52,020 bases of DNA from Dichomitus squalens LYAD-421 SS1 (lineage: Eukaryota > Basidiomycota > Agaricomycetes > Polyporales > Polyporaceae): NCBI RefSeq assembly GCF_000275845.1, contig NW_006766915.1, forward strand, positions 1-52,020. Direction: 5' to 3'. Position numbers and translations under genes: made by a program. Of this stretch, positions 33,999 through 45,200 are shown one piece after another. How positions within the stretch are numbered: position 1 is the stretch's first letter; each line of letters starts with the position of its first letter. The notes beneath the pieces were generated by a model. That model was not told where the DNA came from and did not search any database. It saw only the letters and a list, made by a program, of their open reading frames with translations.

Positions 33999-36900
33999 CT
34001 AGTCCGTCAAAGCACACCGATCCACAGAGAGATTCGCAGGGTTCCCCCACCTGTGCACCATTTTCGTCAGTACGTCTCGTACAACGAAAGCCTCGTGGGC
34101 GATTCCAGCTCTGCAGCGAACTTGACTCACCAGGTTGGGAATGGGACGGAGTTCCCGCTCGCGCCGAACACCGCAAAGCTCAAGATGAACAATATTACTT
34201 GACTTCCTCCGTCCAGCGCGGCAGACGTGAGGTAGTTGTACTTCTTGAACCACTTCGGGCGGCGAGTACGCGCCCACCACTGGGACAGAAGGCCAATGAC
34301 TAGACACGACCACCACTGGCCGTTGACTGAGTAGGGCAAGTAGCCGATGTAGAGCGCGATGATGGGAGTGTTGATGAATTCGGCGGCGCGCGAGATCCAA
34401 GAGCCCTTCTTAGCGAGCTTGTGTGCAATCCAGAAGGGAATAGGGAAGGAAAGGCCTATGAAGAACGCCATGCCGATGAGATAGTACGGCTTGCCGTATG
34501 TGAAGAGCTCCTTTCCAAGGGCGCCCATGGCGACAGAAGATGAGTTGTAGCTCTGGATAATCCAGCCGCTCCACTACGAGAACGTCAGTACGAGCAAGAT
34601 TCGGAAGCAGAAGCACACTGACCACACGAGTGCCAACGGGGTCAATGAGAGCCGCGCGGTTGTTGGTGACGATCGAATTCATCACTATATGCACTTGAGA
34701 CTCATTCCACGGCACCAGACTACACAAGGGACGCTTACTCGTGTAATTGAATATAGATCCGATTATGGACCCCGCCATCTGCGCAGCAAAGGTAGCGCGA
34801 GGAGGAAGTTTGGTGTACTGGCCGAGCTTCAAGTCTTGCAGCATGTAGAGGCACTGATAGGCCGTGCTGTTGCCGTACAGATTGACATACATGACGGCAC
34901 TACCGTTCCAATTTCCATCGTTGCTCGTGAATATGACGCGGGTAGGCGCAATGATACGAGAAGTACTTACACTGGCCGGCCGGGGTGCACGAATGCAGAC
35001 AAGATGTGCATGATGTGCTTGATTTGAAGGGTGAAGCCAGTCGTCGCGGCGACTACGGAGCATATTAGAAAACGATCGCCGGTTCTCATTCGAGGTGATG
35101 AAACGTACCGAAACCAATGCATACCGCGATACAACTGCTGATGACAGTGAAGAGGATGACGCTCCATGCTGGGAGGAGCCAATCACCCTTGTTGTACTAG
35201 AAGATGATTGTCATGAGTAATCAGCAGACTTATTAAATGCGGGTGCGTACGCTGCAGCCAATGCCGAGCGCAAGAGCGGCGACGAAAAGCAGGAGGTACC
35301 ACCATTGAGGCACTTCCTTGTATTTCCTCATCTCTGGGTCATGCGCCATCTCAGCAATGTCCGACAAGAAGAAATATGGTAGACTTACGCTGGTAGTGAG
35401 GGTCATCAATGTCCTGCGATGACTTCAAGAACCGCATCTTGCCAAAGGCCTTCGTAAGCTCAGGCCAGTTCCAGAGCAGTACATGGACGATGGCAGCTCC
35501 CAGGCTAAAGTTGTAGCACATCTGGGATATGACGTAGGAAGTTGTGTAGCGAGGCAGACCAACGGACTCAAGCGCAGTAGCATTGAGAGTATTCTGGGGA
35601 GTCAAAATCGCAGTCTGGTTATACCGTCCGCCCTTGTCGTTAAAGAGCGATTGCGACATCCAAAGGATGTCTCTGCCGTTGAACACGTTGTTGTAATAAC
35701 AAGCGGTGAGCACGATGTAGCCCAGCGCCATACCGACTACCACAGCTGATCAGCTACGGGGAACACCAATGCGAGCGTCGCAGGACTCACTGTACGAGTT
35801 GACCTCTGCGAGGTGGTGGAAATCAGCGTGAAGTAACTTCTCAGGATAGAGTAAGGTACGCACGGGTTCGCAAAGGCCATACGAGCGGGTTTCCCTGGGT
35901 GATGAGAGTCCAGCTCGTGCTGAAGCTGAAGAGGCCGATACCCTCGTTGCTAGACCCGGCCCCGAATAGATTCCTGACGAATGTGTGACGCCCGTTATCC
36001 GCCAGACAAATGATCGAAATCGCGGTCAGGAGGGGGAACGGGTACTGGGGTATCCTGAACATCGGCATAAGTCACCAGTGGCCCGAACATCGTTTACAAG
36101 GACGCACCATTCCCAGAAGAAGATCGCCGCAAATACGATCCAGAAGTATCGACTATTCACGGCTCAGATATTCAATGCATCACTGAGTCTTTTAAGGACA
36201 TACCGCTTCTTGTGGTTCAGCGCCCCACCAAAGTGCAGACTCTGGAGCAAGTTCACCACAGAGATATACGTCGGATAGAAGGCGCTAGTCGGACAAATCG
36301 ATTAGAGGCTGGCGGCCTGTTCTTCGGACTATTGCGACGTACTAGGTAGGATAGACCAGGAGGGTACGAACTGGTGAAAGAGTCAGCGGACTCGAAGAAC
36401 AGGGGGAGTAGCACTTACGAAGGCCAGCAATGCCGTAGCCAATCATCTGACTCGCAAAAATTTGGAATATCGCGAGGGCCGGGTGCAACTTGATATCATA
36501 GAACAGATCTGCAAAGTAGTCCAGCCAATGCGAGACCACTGCGCACTTGACTACTCACCTAGAGCCGCGATGACCTCCATGGCGACTGCAACGTTTGAAG
36601 CTGTAGAAGCCATGATGACAATAGCGGTGTGCTCTGAAACGAACATCAGTGACGACAACAAGACCGGGACATATCATCTACGGACCCTTGATGTTGAATG
36701 GCCCGGGGTTGAGGTATCGCCACGAACCAGCAGTCGGGAGCATGCCTGTATTGGGAGTTAACATTCAAATATACTGTACACGTTGAGGAAGAAACGTGCT
36801 GTGCATTGCGGTACCCAACACATAGGCGATAATCAGACAAAACAATTGCGACACGCTTGCATTCTAAGAGACCATTCAGCGCTCGTCATGTACTGCACGG

Positions 36901-37293
36901 GACATATGCTCACCTGGGGCTTGAAAGTGTAGATGGTCGCGAGGACGGACGTGAACGCAGAGAGACCAATACCCAAAAACACCGTCCTCAACGTGAATAT
37001 AGGCAAGGTTGGGTCGTCTTCGGTCGAAATGACCTGAACAATGAAACAATGCCACGTTAACGCGTAACTAAGTAAGACAAGATGAGAGCGCGCACCTCTA
37101 CCGCAACATCTTCATCCTTCTTGATAACAACCGAGTCAACGTCCTCGTCAGTGACTTCGAGGGATTCGACATCGATTTTCTCCTTCGTGTCCTGGAAGTC
37201 CATGTCCTTGAGATCCTTCTCGGTAGAGCCGAGAGACTCCGACCGCGGTAGCTCAGGTGTCACTGAGATGGTAGAGTCGTCTCGGACGGCCAT
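33999..37293 (-). CDS. Oligopeptide transporter, OPT family
   Basis: Nineteen exons sum to 771 codons (770 aa): 37096-37293, 36914-37033, 36782-36863, 36686-36745, 36559-36633, 36419-36508, 36343-36370, 36204-36284, 36108-36152, 35864-36054, 35791-35805, 35389-35745, 35251-35333, 35109-35196, 34971-35052, 34739-34899, 34623-34684, 34131-34573 and 33999-34050. A hydrophilic acidic N terminus of about 65 residues precedes many membrane helices. Family signatures are NPGPFNIKEH, IGYGIAGLLRTLLVYPTY, KKRRYFWIVFAAIFFWEW, QDLKLGQYTKLPPR and WGNPANLS at the C terminus. It imports small peptides or related compounds with protons at the plasma membrane. A 15-nt exon (35791-35805) is notable. A TATA-like AATATATAG at 37447-37455 lies about 155 nt upstream of the start. 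Confidence 0.93.
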
Positions 37294-37446
37294 TGTCGTC
37301 GGTTACAGTAGAATGTGGGACGAACGAGGTGATGAGTTGGTGACCTAAACCCAAGAGCAACCCAGCGTATTCGGAGCTGAAGAAGTCTGGTGACCTTGGG
37401 CCTTGTGCTTCGTCCGACCACGGGTTCGCATGACACTTCGGCGAAG

Positions 37447-37455
37447 AATATATAG
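37447..37455 (-). promoter_or_regulatory. TATA-like element upstream of OPT gene
   Basis: CTATATATT (minus strand) stands about 155 nt before the start codon at 37293, so the implied leader is long but ordinary for a fungus. Confidence 0.4.
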
Positions 37456-38155
37456 CTGCGAAAGATGTGGTGCGCAAGGGACCCCGCGTTATCTAGACGA
37501 GACTAGGGCGTTGCGATAAGGGGTTCGTAACCGTGACCACTTATCTGAAGAGCAGAGTCGCTATCAGATTAGTCCTACGTACAGAGTCCGCATACAGCTC
37601 ACCATTGGATTTGTTTTCTCTGTGCGTTTCATGACGCACACGGTATCTTGGGCGCACGACACAAACAACAGACGTGTTGCCACCGACACTTTTACTGGTA
37701 GGATGAGACATTGTCAGATACTCTGCCAAGACAAAGATCAAGGCAAGCCAGGAACGCTTCGCAAAATTTGCATTCGCGCGAAGCAGGTGGAGACGATATA
37801 CTATTGACTCTAACACACAGCTTGAACGAGTGAACAATTTCCCGTTGGCGCACCTGAGATAGTATGAGGGCTTATCGTAACCGATCCAGCACAAGCGGGC
37901 CGTTCGCGTGCCCCTCAAGGCCTGCACCCGATTACATAGATAAGTCAACTTCCCACATTGACCATATGCTGTACGATGCGCACTTATACATATCTTCATC
38001 TCCAGACTCCTCTCTACTTCCAAATCCGGCTATCGCGTCGCCACTAGCCGCCTCTATAGACCCAAAAACAACGCAGATTAGGTTTCAACATCTGGGAAAA
38101 TCCAATCTGTGTTTGCGAATCGGAAAGGTCGATCGCTGAGGTTGAAGCCACAACA
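37456..38155. other. Intergenic, no gene supported
   Basis: This is the upstream region of the OPT gene and the 3' flank of the Cys/His orphan. A 160-codon minus-strand frame (37541-38023) has no domain, no membrane segments of note and no splice support. Confidence 0.4.
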
Positions 38156-38800
38156 CTAACCTCCTCTCTTTGTCCCTGCTCGACCCTCGCCCCCTTTGTC
38201 CCTGGTCTCGATAAGCCTAATCGCTGTCACCGGATTGGCCGCCTTCACCTGGACCGCCGAACGCGTCCCTTCTATCCGTCCCGAAGGGGGACATCCAAGG
38301 GACGCTCCGTCCAGTGCACGCAGGCTGCTCTCCTGCACCGTCTCATACCGATACTGCGTCTGCCCCGCAACCCACTCCAGGACGCTGCGCTTTCGGTCCT
38401 CCACCGTGAACTCCAGCGAGGTCGGACCCAGCCCGATGAGTCCCCAAGTAGGGATAGGCTGCAGCTGGCCAGGGAACCAGCTAGGGTAGCTATAAAGAGG
38501 GATCAGAAACGCTGGCCTCTGGACGTGGCGCCATACCTGCGGCCCGTAGCGGGCTATCGCATCCTCTTGACGGTGATGGTAATCGGCCCAGGCACATCCT
38601 GGGCATAGTCCTTGGGCGTAGACGGGTCGCCCGACATATTGGGGTGATAAACACTTGTTAGGACCGAGAGGGGCGGCACGCCAGGACGAGGAAGCGACTT
38701 GGCGTAGTTGGGTGCATTCGCCGCGACATCGGACGGCAGCCATTGGGCGCATATGACCGCAATGCAGCCATTGAACGACAGGAACCTCGTAGAAGCACAT
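38156..38800 (-). CDS. Orphan protein with N-terminal Cys/His motif
   Basis: A single-exon frame of 214 aa. The N terminus MCFYEVPVVQWLHCGHMRPM carries a Cys-x(n)-Trp-x-x-Cys-x-His pattern, followed by further Cys residues (CRGEC; CPGCAWADYHHR), which suggests a small zinc-binding module. Similar short proteins that open with Met-Cys and a Trp/Cys/His cluster are common in mushroom genomes and have no assigned function, as I recall. The C-terminal half is Pro- and Arg-rich. A possible 47-nt intron (GTATGG...TATAG) was tested and shifts the frame into a stop, so I keep it unspliced. The gene lies 266 bp downstream of Sam50 on the same strand. Confidence 0.55.
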   Translation of the reverse strand: MCFYEVPVVQWLHCGHMRPMAAVRCRGECTQLRQVASSSWRAAPLGPNKCLSPQYVGRPVYAQGLCPGCAWADYHHRQEDAIARYGPQVWRHVQRPAFLIPLYSYPSWFPGQLQPIPTWGLIGLGPTSLEFTVEDRKRSVLEWVAGQTQYRYETVQESSLRALDGASLGCPPSGRIEGTRSAVQVKAANPVTAIRLIETRDKGGEGRAGTKRGG

Positions 38801-39066
38801 TCTGGCACGACGCTCTGCTGACTTGGATTTCGTAGAGTGGCTGTGGGTTGTGGCGCGTCTGTCAAATATCAGGAAGAGTGAAGCTGGCGCCCTAGCGGTC
38901 ACCGACGAGGATTTAATATATGCTTCACCAAAGGATACTTCATGGAAGCCAAAGCAGAGTCTGTGGCTGACGTCGATATGGTAACCGGACACAATCGACT
39001 TTGCTCAGTCGAGTGGCTGATGTCGACATCAAAGAATGGTATATTCAATGTAAACCGTACCGACTA

Positions 39067-41404
39067 TCACAGGAATTCCAGGCCAATGCCGACCTGGAAA
39101 CCCTTGCGCAACCCGTCGCTCTTGCTGGCCACGAGCGGAACACCAAAGTTGACCTCTACACGGATAGGATCTAGTTTGTACACGAGACCGAGGCCGGCCG
39201 ATATAGACGGCTTGGATATACTCGAGATCACGTTATCGATTAATGGACGAGCTGCAAACAAGGCTATGAGTCTTTGTTTAGGCGAGAGGTTCGTTGCGAC
39301 GCACACTTGTCCATGACGTCAAGTCGCCCTGCGTTGAGAAAGAGATGTGTTTTTACAGGCCAGTGTGGCTTGCGGGGTATATCTGAGATCAGGCTAACGC
39401 CTGCTGACCAGTACAGGTTCCCACCGAGCGAGTCCACTGGAAAGTCAATCTTGAGAACACAACGTCGACATGAGATATGAGGAAAGCTCACCGCCGTCGT
39501 GAGGGCCCATACCGTTCATGCGGAACATCCGCACGTTCACAGGCCCGCCTAACTGAAAGCGGTCAGAAAAGTACGACTTCGCCCCGAAGTTCCACAGCGC
39601 GCCCGTCCGCGCGGCCAACGATAGCGTCTTGTGAGAGGGAAAGAGCGGTCAGCTCATCACCACCGAACAACCTCCGCGCGTACGTACCACCCCAGGGGAT
39701 ATTGAGCGCGCAAGCTGCCCGTGTGCCTCCGCTTTGTAAAACGAGGCGTCGCCTCCCGCACCGGCCAGCTCTTGGAAGAGCTTTGCGTACGAGCCGCGCG
39801 TGCCGATTATCTTGTCATCGCGCGTGTCCCTGGTCCAGGCGTGGTAGACGGAGGACTTGACTGACTGGCCGGCGGCTTCGCGCATGCTAACCGATGCCGA
39901 AGGCGCGAGGTTGCTGATGTGCCGCAGGACGGCTTCGTAGCCAAACTCGTGCGAGCCCGTTGGGAGCGTCCCTGTCTGAGGTACAGACGACCCAGGCCGG
40001 GTAAGCCACCCGTAGCACGGCATGGAACATGTAGCTGACCTAGCTCACCCTGACGACTGCCCGGAGACCGCGCACACCTTCCGAGCTGCTCGCGAAGCTC
40101 GAGTTGTCGCGCTCCATCCCGAACACGGCCACCTCTCCGCGCCTTTTGAGATTTGAGGTGAGCGGTTTTGATAGCGACGCGTTGAACGACATCCGCGTCT
40201 TCGTTGCGAACGCGACGTTGGCCTCGAACGTCTCCGCACCACCGAACGCGTTGCGCACGCGACATGTTGCGCTCTGCAATGCAAGGATTTTCGTCAACAA
40301 CCATTCCACACACGCAGTCGGGGAATTTGCTGAGATTGACGTTCACTACACTTCCGCCTCAGAACAGCCACTGAAAGTAGCCGCAGTGTTTCAGCTGGGT
40401 TAGCATGATTATAGAGTTTGGCACATATGTCAATTGCGGGAGCGCAGCACCTCATGTCTAAGCCAGGCAACGTCGTGCGGCTAGCAGGTGACCACTCGTC
40501 TTCATTGACGGCAACGTGGACACCGAGGTACTATGTGCGTCCATGCTTAGAAACCTGCGAAGCACTACTGGGGACGTCGCAGTGGTTGTAGAAGGCACGA
40601 ACGTGCGTCACGTAATGCCTATCTGCACGAATATCCGAGCACGCGACCGGCAAGCAGCGCATCCCTGTCGCGCGGCACACGATACAGACAGCAGCAGATC
40701 CGCCTGGACTCGACAACTATACGTCTTATGTAGGCTGAGCAGCGATGTCCCAGGGAAAAGTGCTATAGAGGGGAGCCACTTCTGCCCCTCTACATCCACA
40801 AGCCGAGTAGAACCGACGACTCACCGCTCCGCCCTCGTTGTTCCCAACTTGCGTACTCGTATTCAGGAAGTACCTCCCCTTCTCCCTCGTGAGGAAAACC
40901 ACGTCGACGTCGTCCGGATTGGCGAGCGCGTCGCGACTCCGGTCGATGACGGCCTCAACTTGGCTGAACAGGTCGGTCTCCTCCAGCAAGCTCTTCATCT
41001 CCTTCGTCTTGCGCAGTACGGTGCTCAAGGTCTGCGGCTCATCCGGAGAGGGCACAAGGTAAGGGTCGATGAGAGAGCCGAGGAAGGATTCGCGTGTCCG
41101 GACGGCGCCGCGTACGCGCACCGACGCGATGTTGAGAGGGGCTGAGAGGTTCTCGTTGACCTAGAAAAGACATCGTTTCGTGTTTGCATGAGGACGAAGA
41201 GAGACCGAAGTAGCAACCACTTACCAGGTGCGACAGCTGGACGAGCGCGCTCTCGTACTGACCGCGCAGCTTCCTGAGCTTGCGCTCCTCCCACCACTTC
41301 CTGTATTTCTCTATGTCGGCGGCATCCGGCTCCCTGTCGCGCGGCGCGGACGTGTCGTGGAGAGGGGGTTGCAGAGGGGGAGTCGTGGGCTCCGCGTCGG
41401 CCAT
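39067..41404 (-). CDS. SAM50: Sam50/Tob55, Omp85-family outer-membrane assembly protein
   Basis: Seven exons sum to 498 codons (497 aa): 41225-41404, 40825-41160, 40049-40273, 39688-39975, 39492-39627, 39305-39436 and 39067-39263. A charged N-terminal helix (EKYRKWWEERKLRKLRGQYE) precedes a POTRA domain (residues about 61-172: IASVRVRGAVRTRESFLGSL ... VDVVFLTREKGRYFLNTSTQ). The C-terminal 320 residues form the beta-barrel (NAFGGAETFEANVAFATKTR; KSYFSDRFQLGGPVNVRMFR; DSLGGNLYWSAGVSLISDIP; GLRKGFQVGIGLEFL). Sam50 is the core of the SAM complex that inserts beta-barrel proteins into the mitochondrial outer membrane. The second intron is 551 nt, far longer than the others, but joins in phase. The start is 346 bp from the divergent MATE start. 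Confidence 0.95.
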
Positions 41405-41750
41405 AAGTTAGAGGACGAGGTGGCAAGTCGAGTAGGAGACGGTAAGTGTTTGAGGCCGAGAACGCGAAGTCTAACCGGATTACCGACAGTAACCACTGAT
41501 AGTTATGAGGTAATAAAACATGCTTACTTGCTTGAAATCCTCAATATAATCAACTTAAGTAGGCTTCGCAGCAACGCGCGTCTATGACCTGAATTGGCCA
41601 ATGACGTATACTCCCGATTGGCGCGGAACAAGGGTCTCGGCCCCGTTAACCGAAGTACATACAGTAAAGGCCAGGTTTATGTCGCGACTATAGCAGCAGA
41701 TTTCGTTCAGTCGGACTCTGAGCGTGCAATCCTCTCCTCCGCTCACCGTG
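41405..41750. promoter_or_regulatory. Shared divergent promoter region (SAM50 / MATE)
   Basis: A 346-bp spacer lies between divergent start codons. It contains AT-rich tracts around 41500-41570 on the SAM50 side. No classical TATA box is clear. Joint control is inferred from arrangement only. Confidence 0.4.
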
Positions 41751-44349
41751 ATGTCCTCCACGTATGTCCATTACGCAGCTCCCTCCTCTCTACCCTCGGA
41801 CTACGCCCTTCTCTCGCGCTATGCCGCGGCAAATCCAGGCGCGGCGGCAGGCGCGGACGAGCAAGCCGAGGCGAGCAGCGTCGCACTTTCCTCAGATGTC
41901 GACGAACATGAAGACGAGAGCTCCGGGCTTGACATCCACACGAATGGAGTCGGGATAGGCCGGTCTACCTCTAAGAGACGTAGCAGCTTCCCGAGCTCCT
42001 ATATCACGCCTTTCAACCCCACCATGGGCCCCCTCCCGGACAAACATGGCCACCGCTCAGGACCCCACCCCAAGGATCCCAACGAGAACACGCCGCTACT
42101 TGCCCCCCCTGTCCCGCGCATTGAAGAAGAGTGCGATGCGGCCAGCAACGATTCAGCGCGGCCGTTCGGCGAATTGTTGCGCGAGGAGGCGCGGATCCTC
42201 GTGAAGTATACCCTCCCAGTCTTTGGGTGAGTTCTCGTCTTGTCATTCTAGTCATCTCGTGTGAGCTCACGAAGGGACGCGCAGTACTCATCTGTTCGAG
42301 TACTCGCTCGTCATCGCTTCTGTCGTCTCCATAGGACATCTGTCCACTACTGCTCTCGCTGCTTCTACGCTTGGTTCTATGACCGCGAGTGTCTCAGGTT
42401 TCAGCATCATCCAAGGCTTCGCAAGTACATTGGATACAATGCTTCCTAGTGCATGGACGTCTACCCAGCCGCAGCTGGTGGGCCTTTGGGCTCAGAGAAT
42501 GGGTGAGTGTCCGACTCGGGTCACCGGGGGTGCCAAGTAGACGCGGTCGGACTTCCTACCACCGTATCTTGCTCCATTCACCGGTAACGCACATGTTTCT
42601 GGCTGACTTCATCTGTGCATGAACGTTCCAGGGGTCGTGATGGCCGCCTCCCTGATAGTGAGTTGAAGTCCCGCAGCGCGCCTCAGATACGGTCATCGGG
42701 CCTGATGATCCAACCTCCGACAGCCTATCATGTTTATTTGGTGGAGTTCGGAAAGCATCCTGCTCTTCCTCAAACAAGAGCCCGAAGTCGCCCGCCTCGC
42801 ATCCGTCTATCTCAAGTATTCGTCGGCCGGGCTGCCCGCATACGCGTTCAACGCTATATCGCGACGATATTTCCAATCACAAGGTCCGTTCTTGAGGTCG
42901 AACATCACAAATACCGCGAGAAATTTTTTAAATGCTATTGGACAGGTCTGTTCACCGTGCCCACGCGAATCATCCTCGGGGTCGCCCCTGTGAACGCGCT
43001 GCTCAACTACCTGCTCGGTACGTTTCACAAACGTGCCTCCCTCTATACAGGTGGAAGGACGCATGCTCATCAAACCCTCTTATTGGGACGTGCCAGTGTG
43101 GGGCCCGGAGCCGATTCGCCTCGGATTCATCGGCGCCCCGATTGCTACGGCCATTTCGTTCAACCTCATCTCCATCCTGTCCATCTGCTATGGGGTGTTC
43201 TTCGTGCCGAAAACCGCCTGGCACCCGCTCTCGATGCGTTGCTTCACTAGCCTCGGCGTCCTGGTCCAGCTCGGGCTGTCTGGCGTCGGCCAGGTGGCGA
43301 GCGAGTGGTGGTCCTGGGAGCTTGTCGGACGTAAGTATCGTTTCTCCACCTTGAGTCATGTATTTAGACTCACTGCATACCATTGATAGTTGCCGCCAGC
43401 CAGTAAGTTCGCGTCCGTCGAACGTTGTGTCATCTCGATTCTGACAGCGTGCAGGCTGGGACCGACCGCGCTCGCGACGCAATCCGTTTTGCTCGTCTCG
43501 GCTTCGACGACGTATCAGGCGCCGTTTGCGCTGAGCGTCGCGGCATCCGTCCGGTATGTACGTACATGCTTCGTGGATTCGGACGATCGCCTCATGCTCT
43601 CAACATTAGTATCGGTAACCTGCTCGGAGAGGAGAACGTAACGCGCGCGGCTGTCGCGGCGAAGTGCTCTATTCTTATGTCACTCGTCATCAGCGCCGTA
43701 TGGAGGTTTGCTTCTCTTCAGACATAGCTAGATATGCAATTAGCTGATGTCGCTCCTCACAGCACGATGTTCATGGTCTTCCGGCATTCGTGGGCGCACC
43801 TGTTTAACGATGATCCGGGTACGTCGTTCGTTCCCCCCGTGTCCCGAACGTAGCAGAACTGATGATGCTCGACGCATAGCTGTGGTCTCCCTCGTCGCGT
43901 CGATTCTTCCTCTCGTTGCGCTCTTCCAGGTGTTCGACGGCCTTGGCGCCATCACATCTGGCATCCTGCGTGCAATAGGCAAACAATTCACGGGCGCGCT
44001 GCTCAACCTGAGCGCTTACTATGTCATCGGTGCGTTGCCCATCCACCTTTCTCTTCCTGCCTTCTGAGCGTTCCCTTCTCTTCGCTCGCTTCCTTGCGCC
44101 GCTATTCGGAGCTGACACATGTGCCCATTCACCTCCATAGGCATTCCGTTCGGGATCTGGCTCGCGTTCTGGCGCGATATGCAGCTGCACGGGCTCTGGG
44201 TCGGCTTGACCGTTTCTCTCGTCTACGCCGCTGCAATTGGCGTATGGATATGCCTGAAGACGGATTGGGAGCGCGAGGTGGAGAAAGTCCGGATTCGGCT
44301 TGAGGCGGACCAGAAAGATATGCAGAACGACGTGGAGGCGATCGAATAG
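41751..44349 (+). CDS. MATE family efflux transporter
   Basis: Twelve exons sum to 603 codons (602 aa): 41751-42226, 42285-42502, 42632-42657, 42724-42883, 42946-43017, 43097-43330, 43390-43402, 43455-43553, 43610-43705, 43763-43818, 43880-44029 and 44141-44349. A long hydrophilic N terminus (about 145 residues, with a Gly/Ala- and Asp/Glu-rich part) precedes the twelve-helix MATE core. Landmarks are THLFEYSLVIASVVSIGHLS, GFASTLDTMLPSAW, LFLKQEPEVARLASVYLKYS, GAPIATAISFNLISI, LGPTALATQSVLLVSASTTY, IGNLLGEENVTRAAVAAK and GALLNLSAYYVIGIPFGIWL. Such proteins expel cationic or planar compounds, often into the vacuole or out of the cell, using ion gradients. A 13-nt exon (43390-43402) splits the conserved loop between LVG and LGPTALA. 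Confidence 0.94.
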
Positions 44350-45200
44350 ATGGGTCCCGTGGGGAGGTCGTAGCCCACGTTATAGTGAGTTACGAACGCC
44401 TAGTCTTACTGAGTTATGACATCATGAAAAGTCACGAAACAAGAGATGACATCTACCTGTAGTCAGAGCTAATGCTGACATCGCACGTCCGTCACTTTGT
44501 ATGGTGTTTCTTGCGGACATCAGATTGGTGTGGTGGAATAGGTCTGTCTTGTCTACACTACTCCCCTTCCTGTAGTGCTCCTGGTCAGGGACTCGAACTA
44601 TACCCGTACTGGGTTGTCATCCTCCTAATTTCATAACAATGAGGATGTATCGCTGACCCCAATGGCTACACCCGAATGCTCGAGTTCCTCATATTGCATT
44701 CGTTTCCGTTCCGAGCATAAGACATACTGTTGTCCACGAACAAAGATCAACCGATCATGCATAAACACCAACGCGCCCGACGAGCAAACCGGACTCAGGC
44801 AACTACGCCTTGACTCGTAATGAAGTCGTCGAAGGAAATCGCTGAGCATAGATTCCAGCTCGATATAGTGATTGTGTGTTCTTTGTAGCAGCAAACTCTA
44901 AGCAATTTTGTGAGGCGAAGAGTATAGCTACACTTCCAGGAACTGCCGCATATGCGCCCATAGCCTGGTCTATACTATCTTCCGCAAACGGGCGTGTCTT
45001 GCACCCGTCGATTTGGCATACGTTGTCATTGTTTTGTGCGCCCGTCTGTCGCGTGAGGCGAGCGCCACGAAGCTCTGCAGCGCAGGGCGGTTTTCTACAA
45101 GAGGTTTTGTTGGTGAGACGTGGACGTAGTGGTTGATCGTGGCAGGTCGAGTCTTCGGTGCCGGCGGAGATGGTCACCGGAGGCACGACCTAGCAGCTCT
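44350..45200. other. Intergenic between MATE and zinc-finger gene
   Basis: About 850 nt holding the tRNA-like sequence listed separately and otherwise no supported coding. Overlapping frames at 44803-45186 on both strands have no domain. Confidence 0.4.
44590..44680 (-). tRNA. Degenerate tRNA-like sequence
   Basis: On the minus strand, AGTTCGAGTCC (about 44594-44604) matches the internal box B of tRNA genes. A GTAGCCATTGG segment further 5' resembles box A. Between them a seven-base stem (CATCCTC/GAGGATG) with a 16-nt loop could be an anticodon arm, and GGTCAG/CTGACC can pair. A standard T stem and a full acceptor stem do not form, so this is at best a tRNA pseudogene or a tRNA-derived repeat. 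A covariance-model scan would settle it. Confidence 0.2.

Noticed and set aside
37541..38023. 160-codon minus-strand frame as a gene
   Set aside because: No domain or start context, and it lies in the presumptive OPT promoter region.
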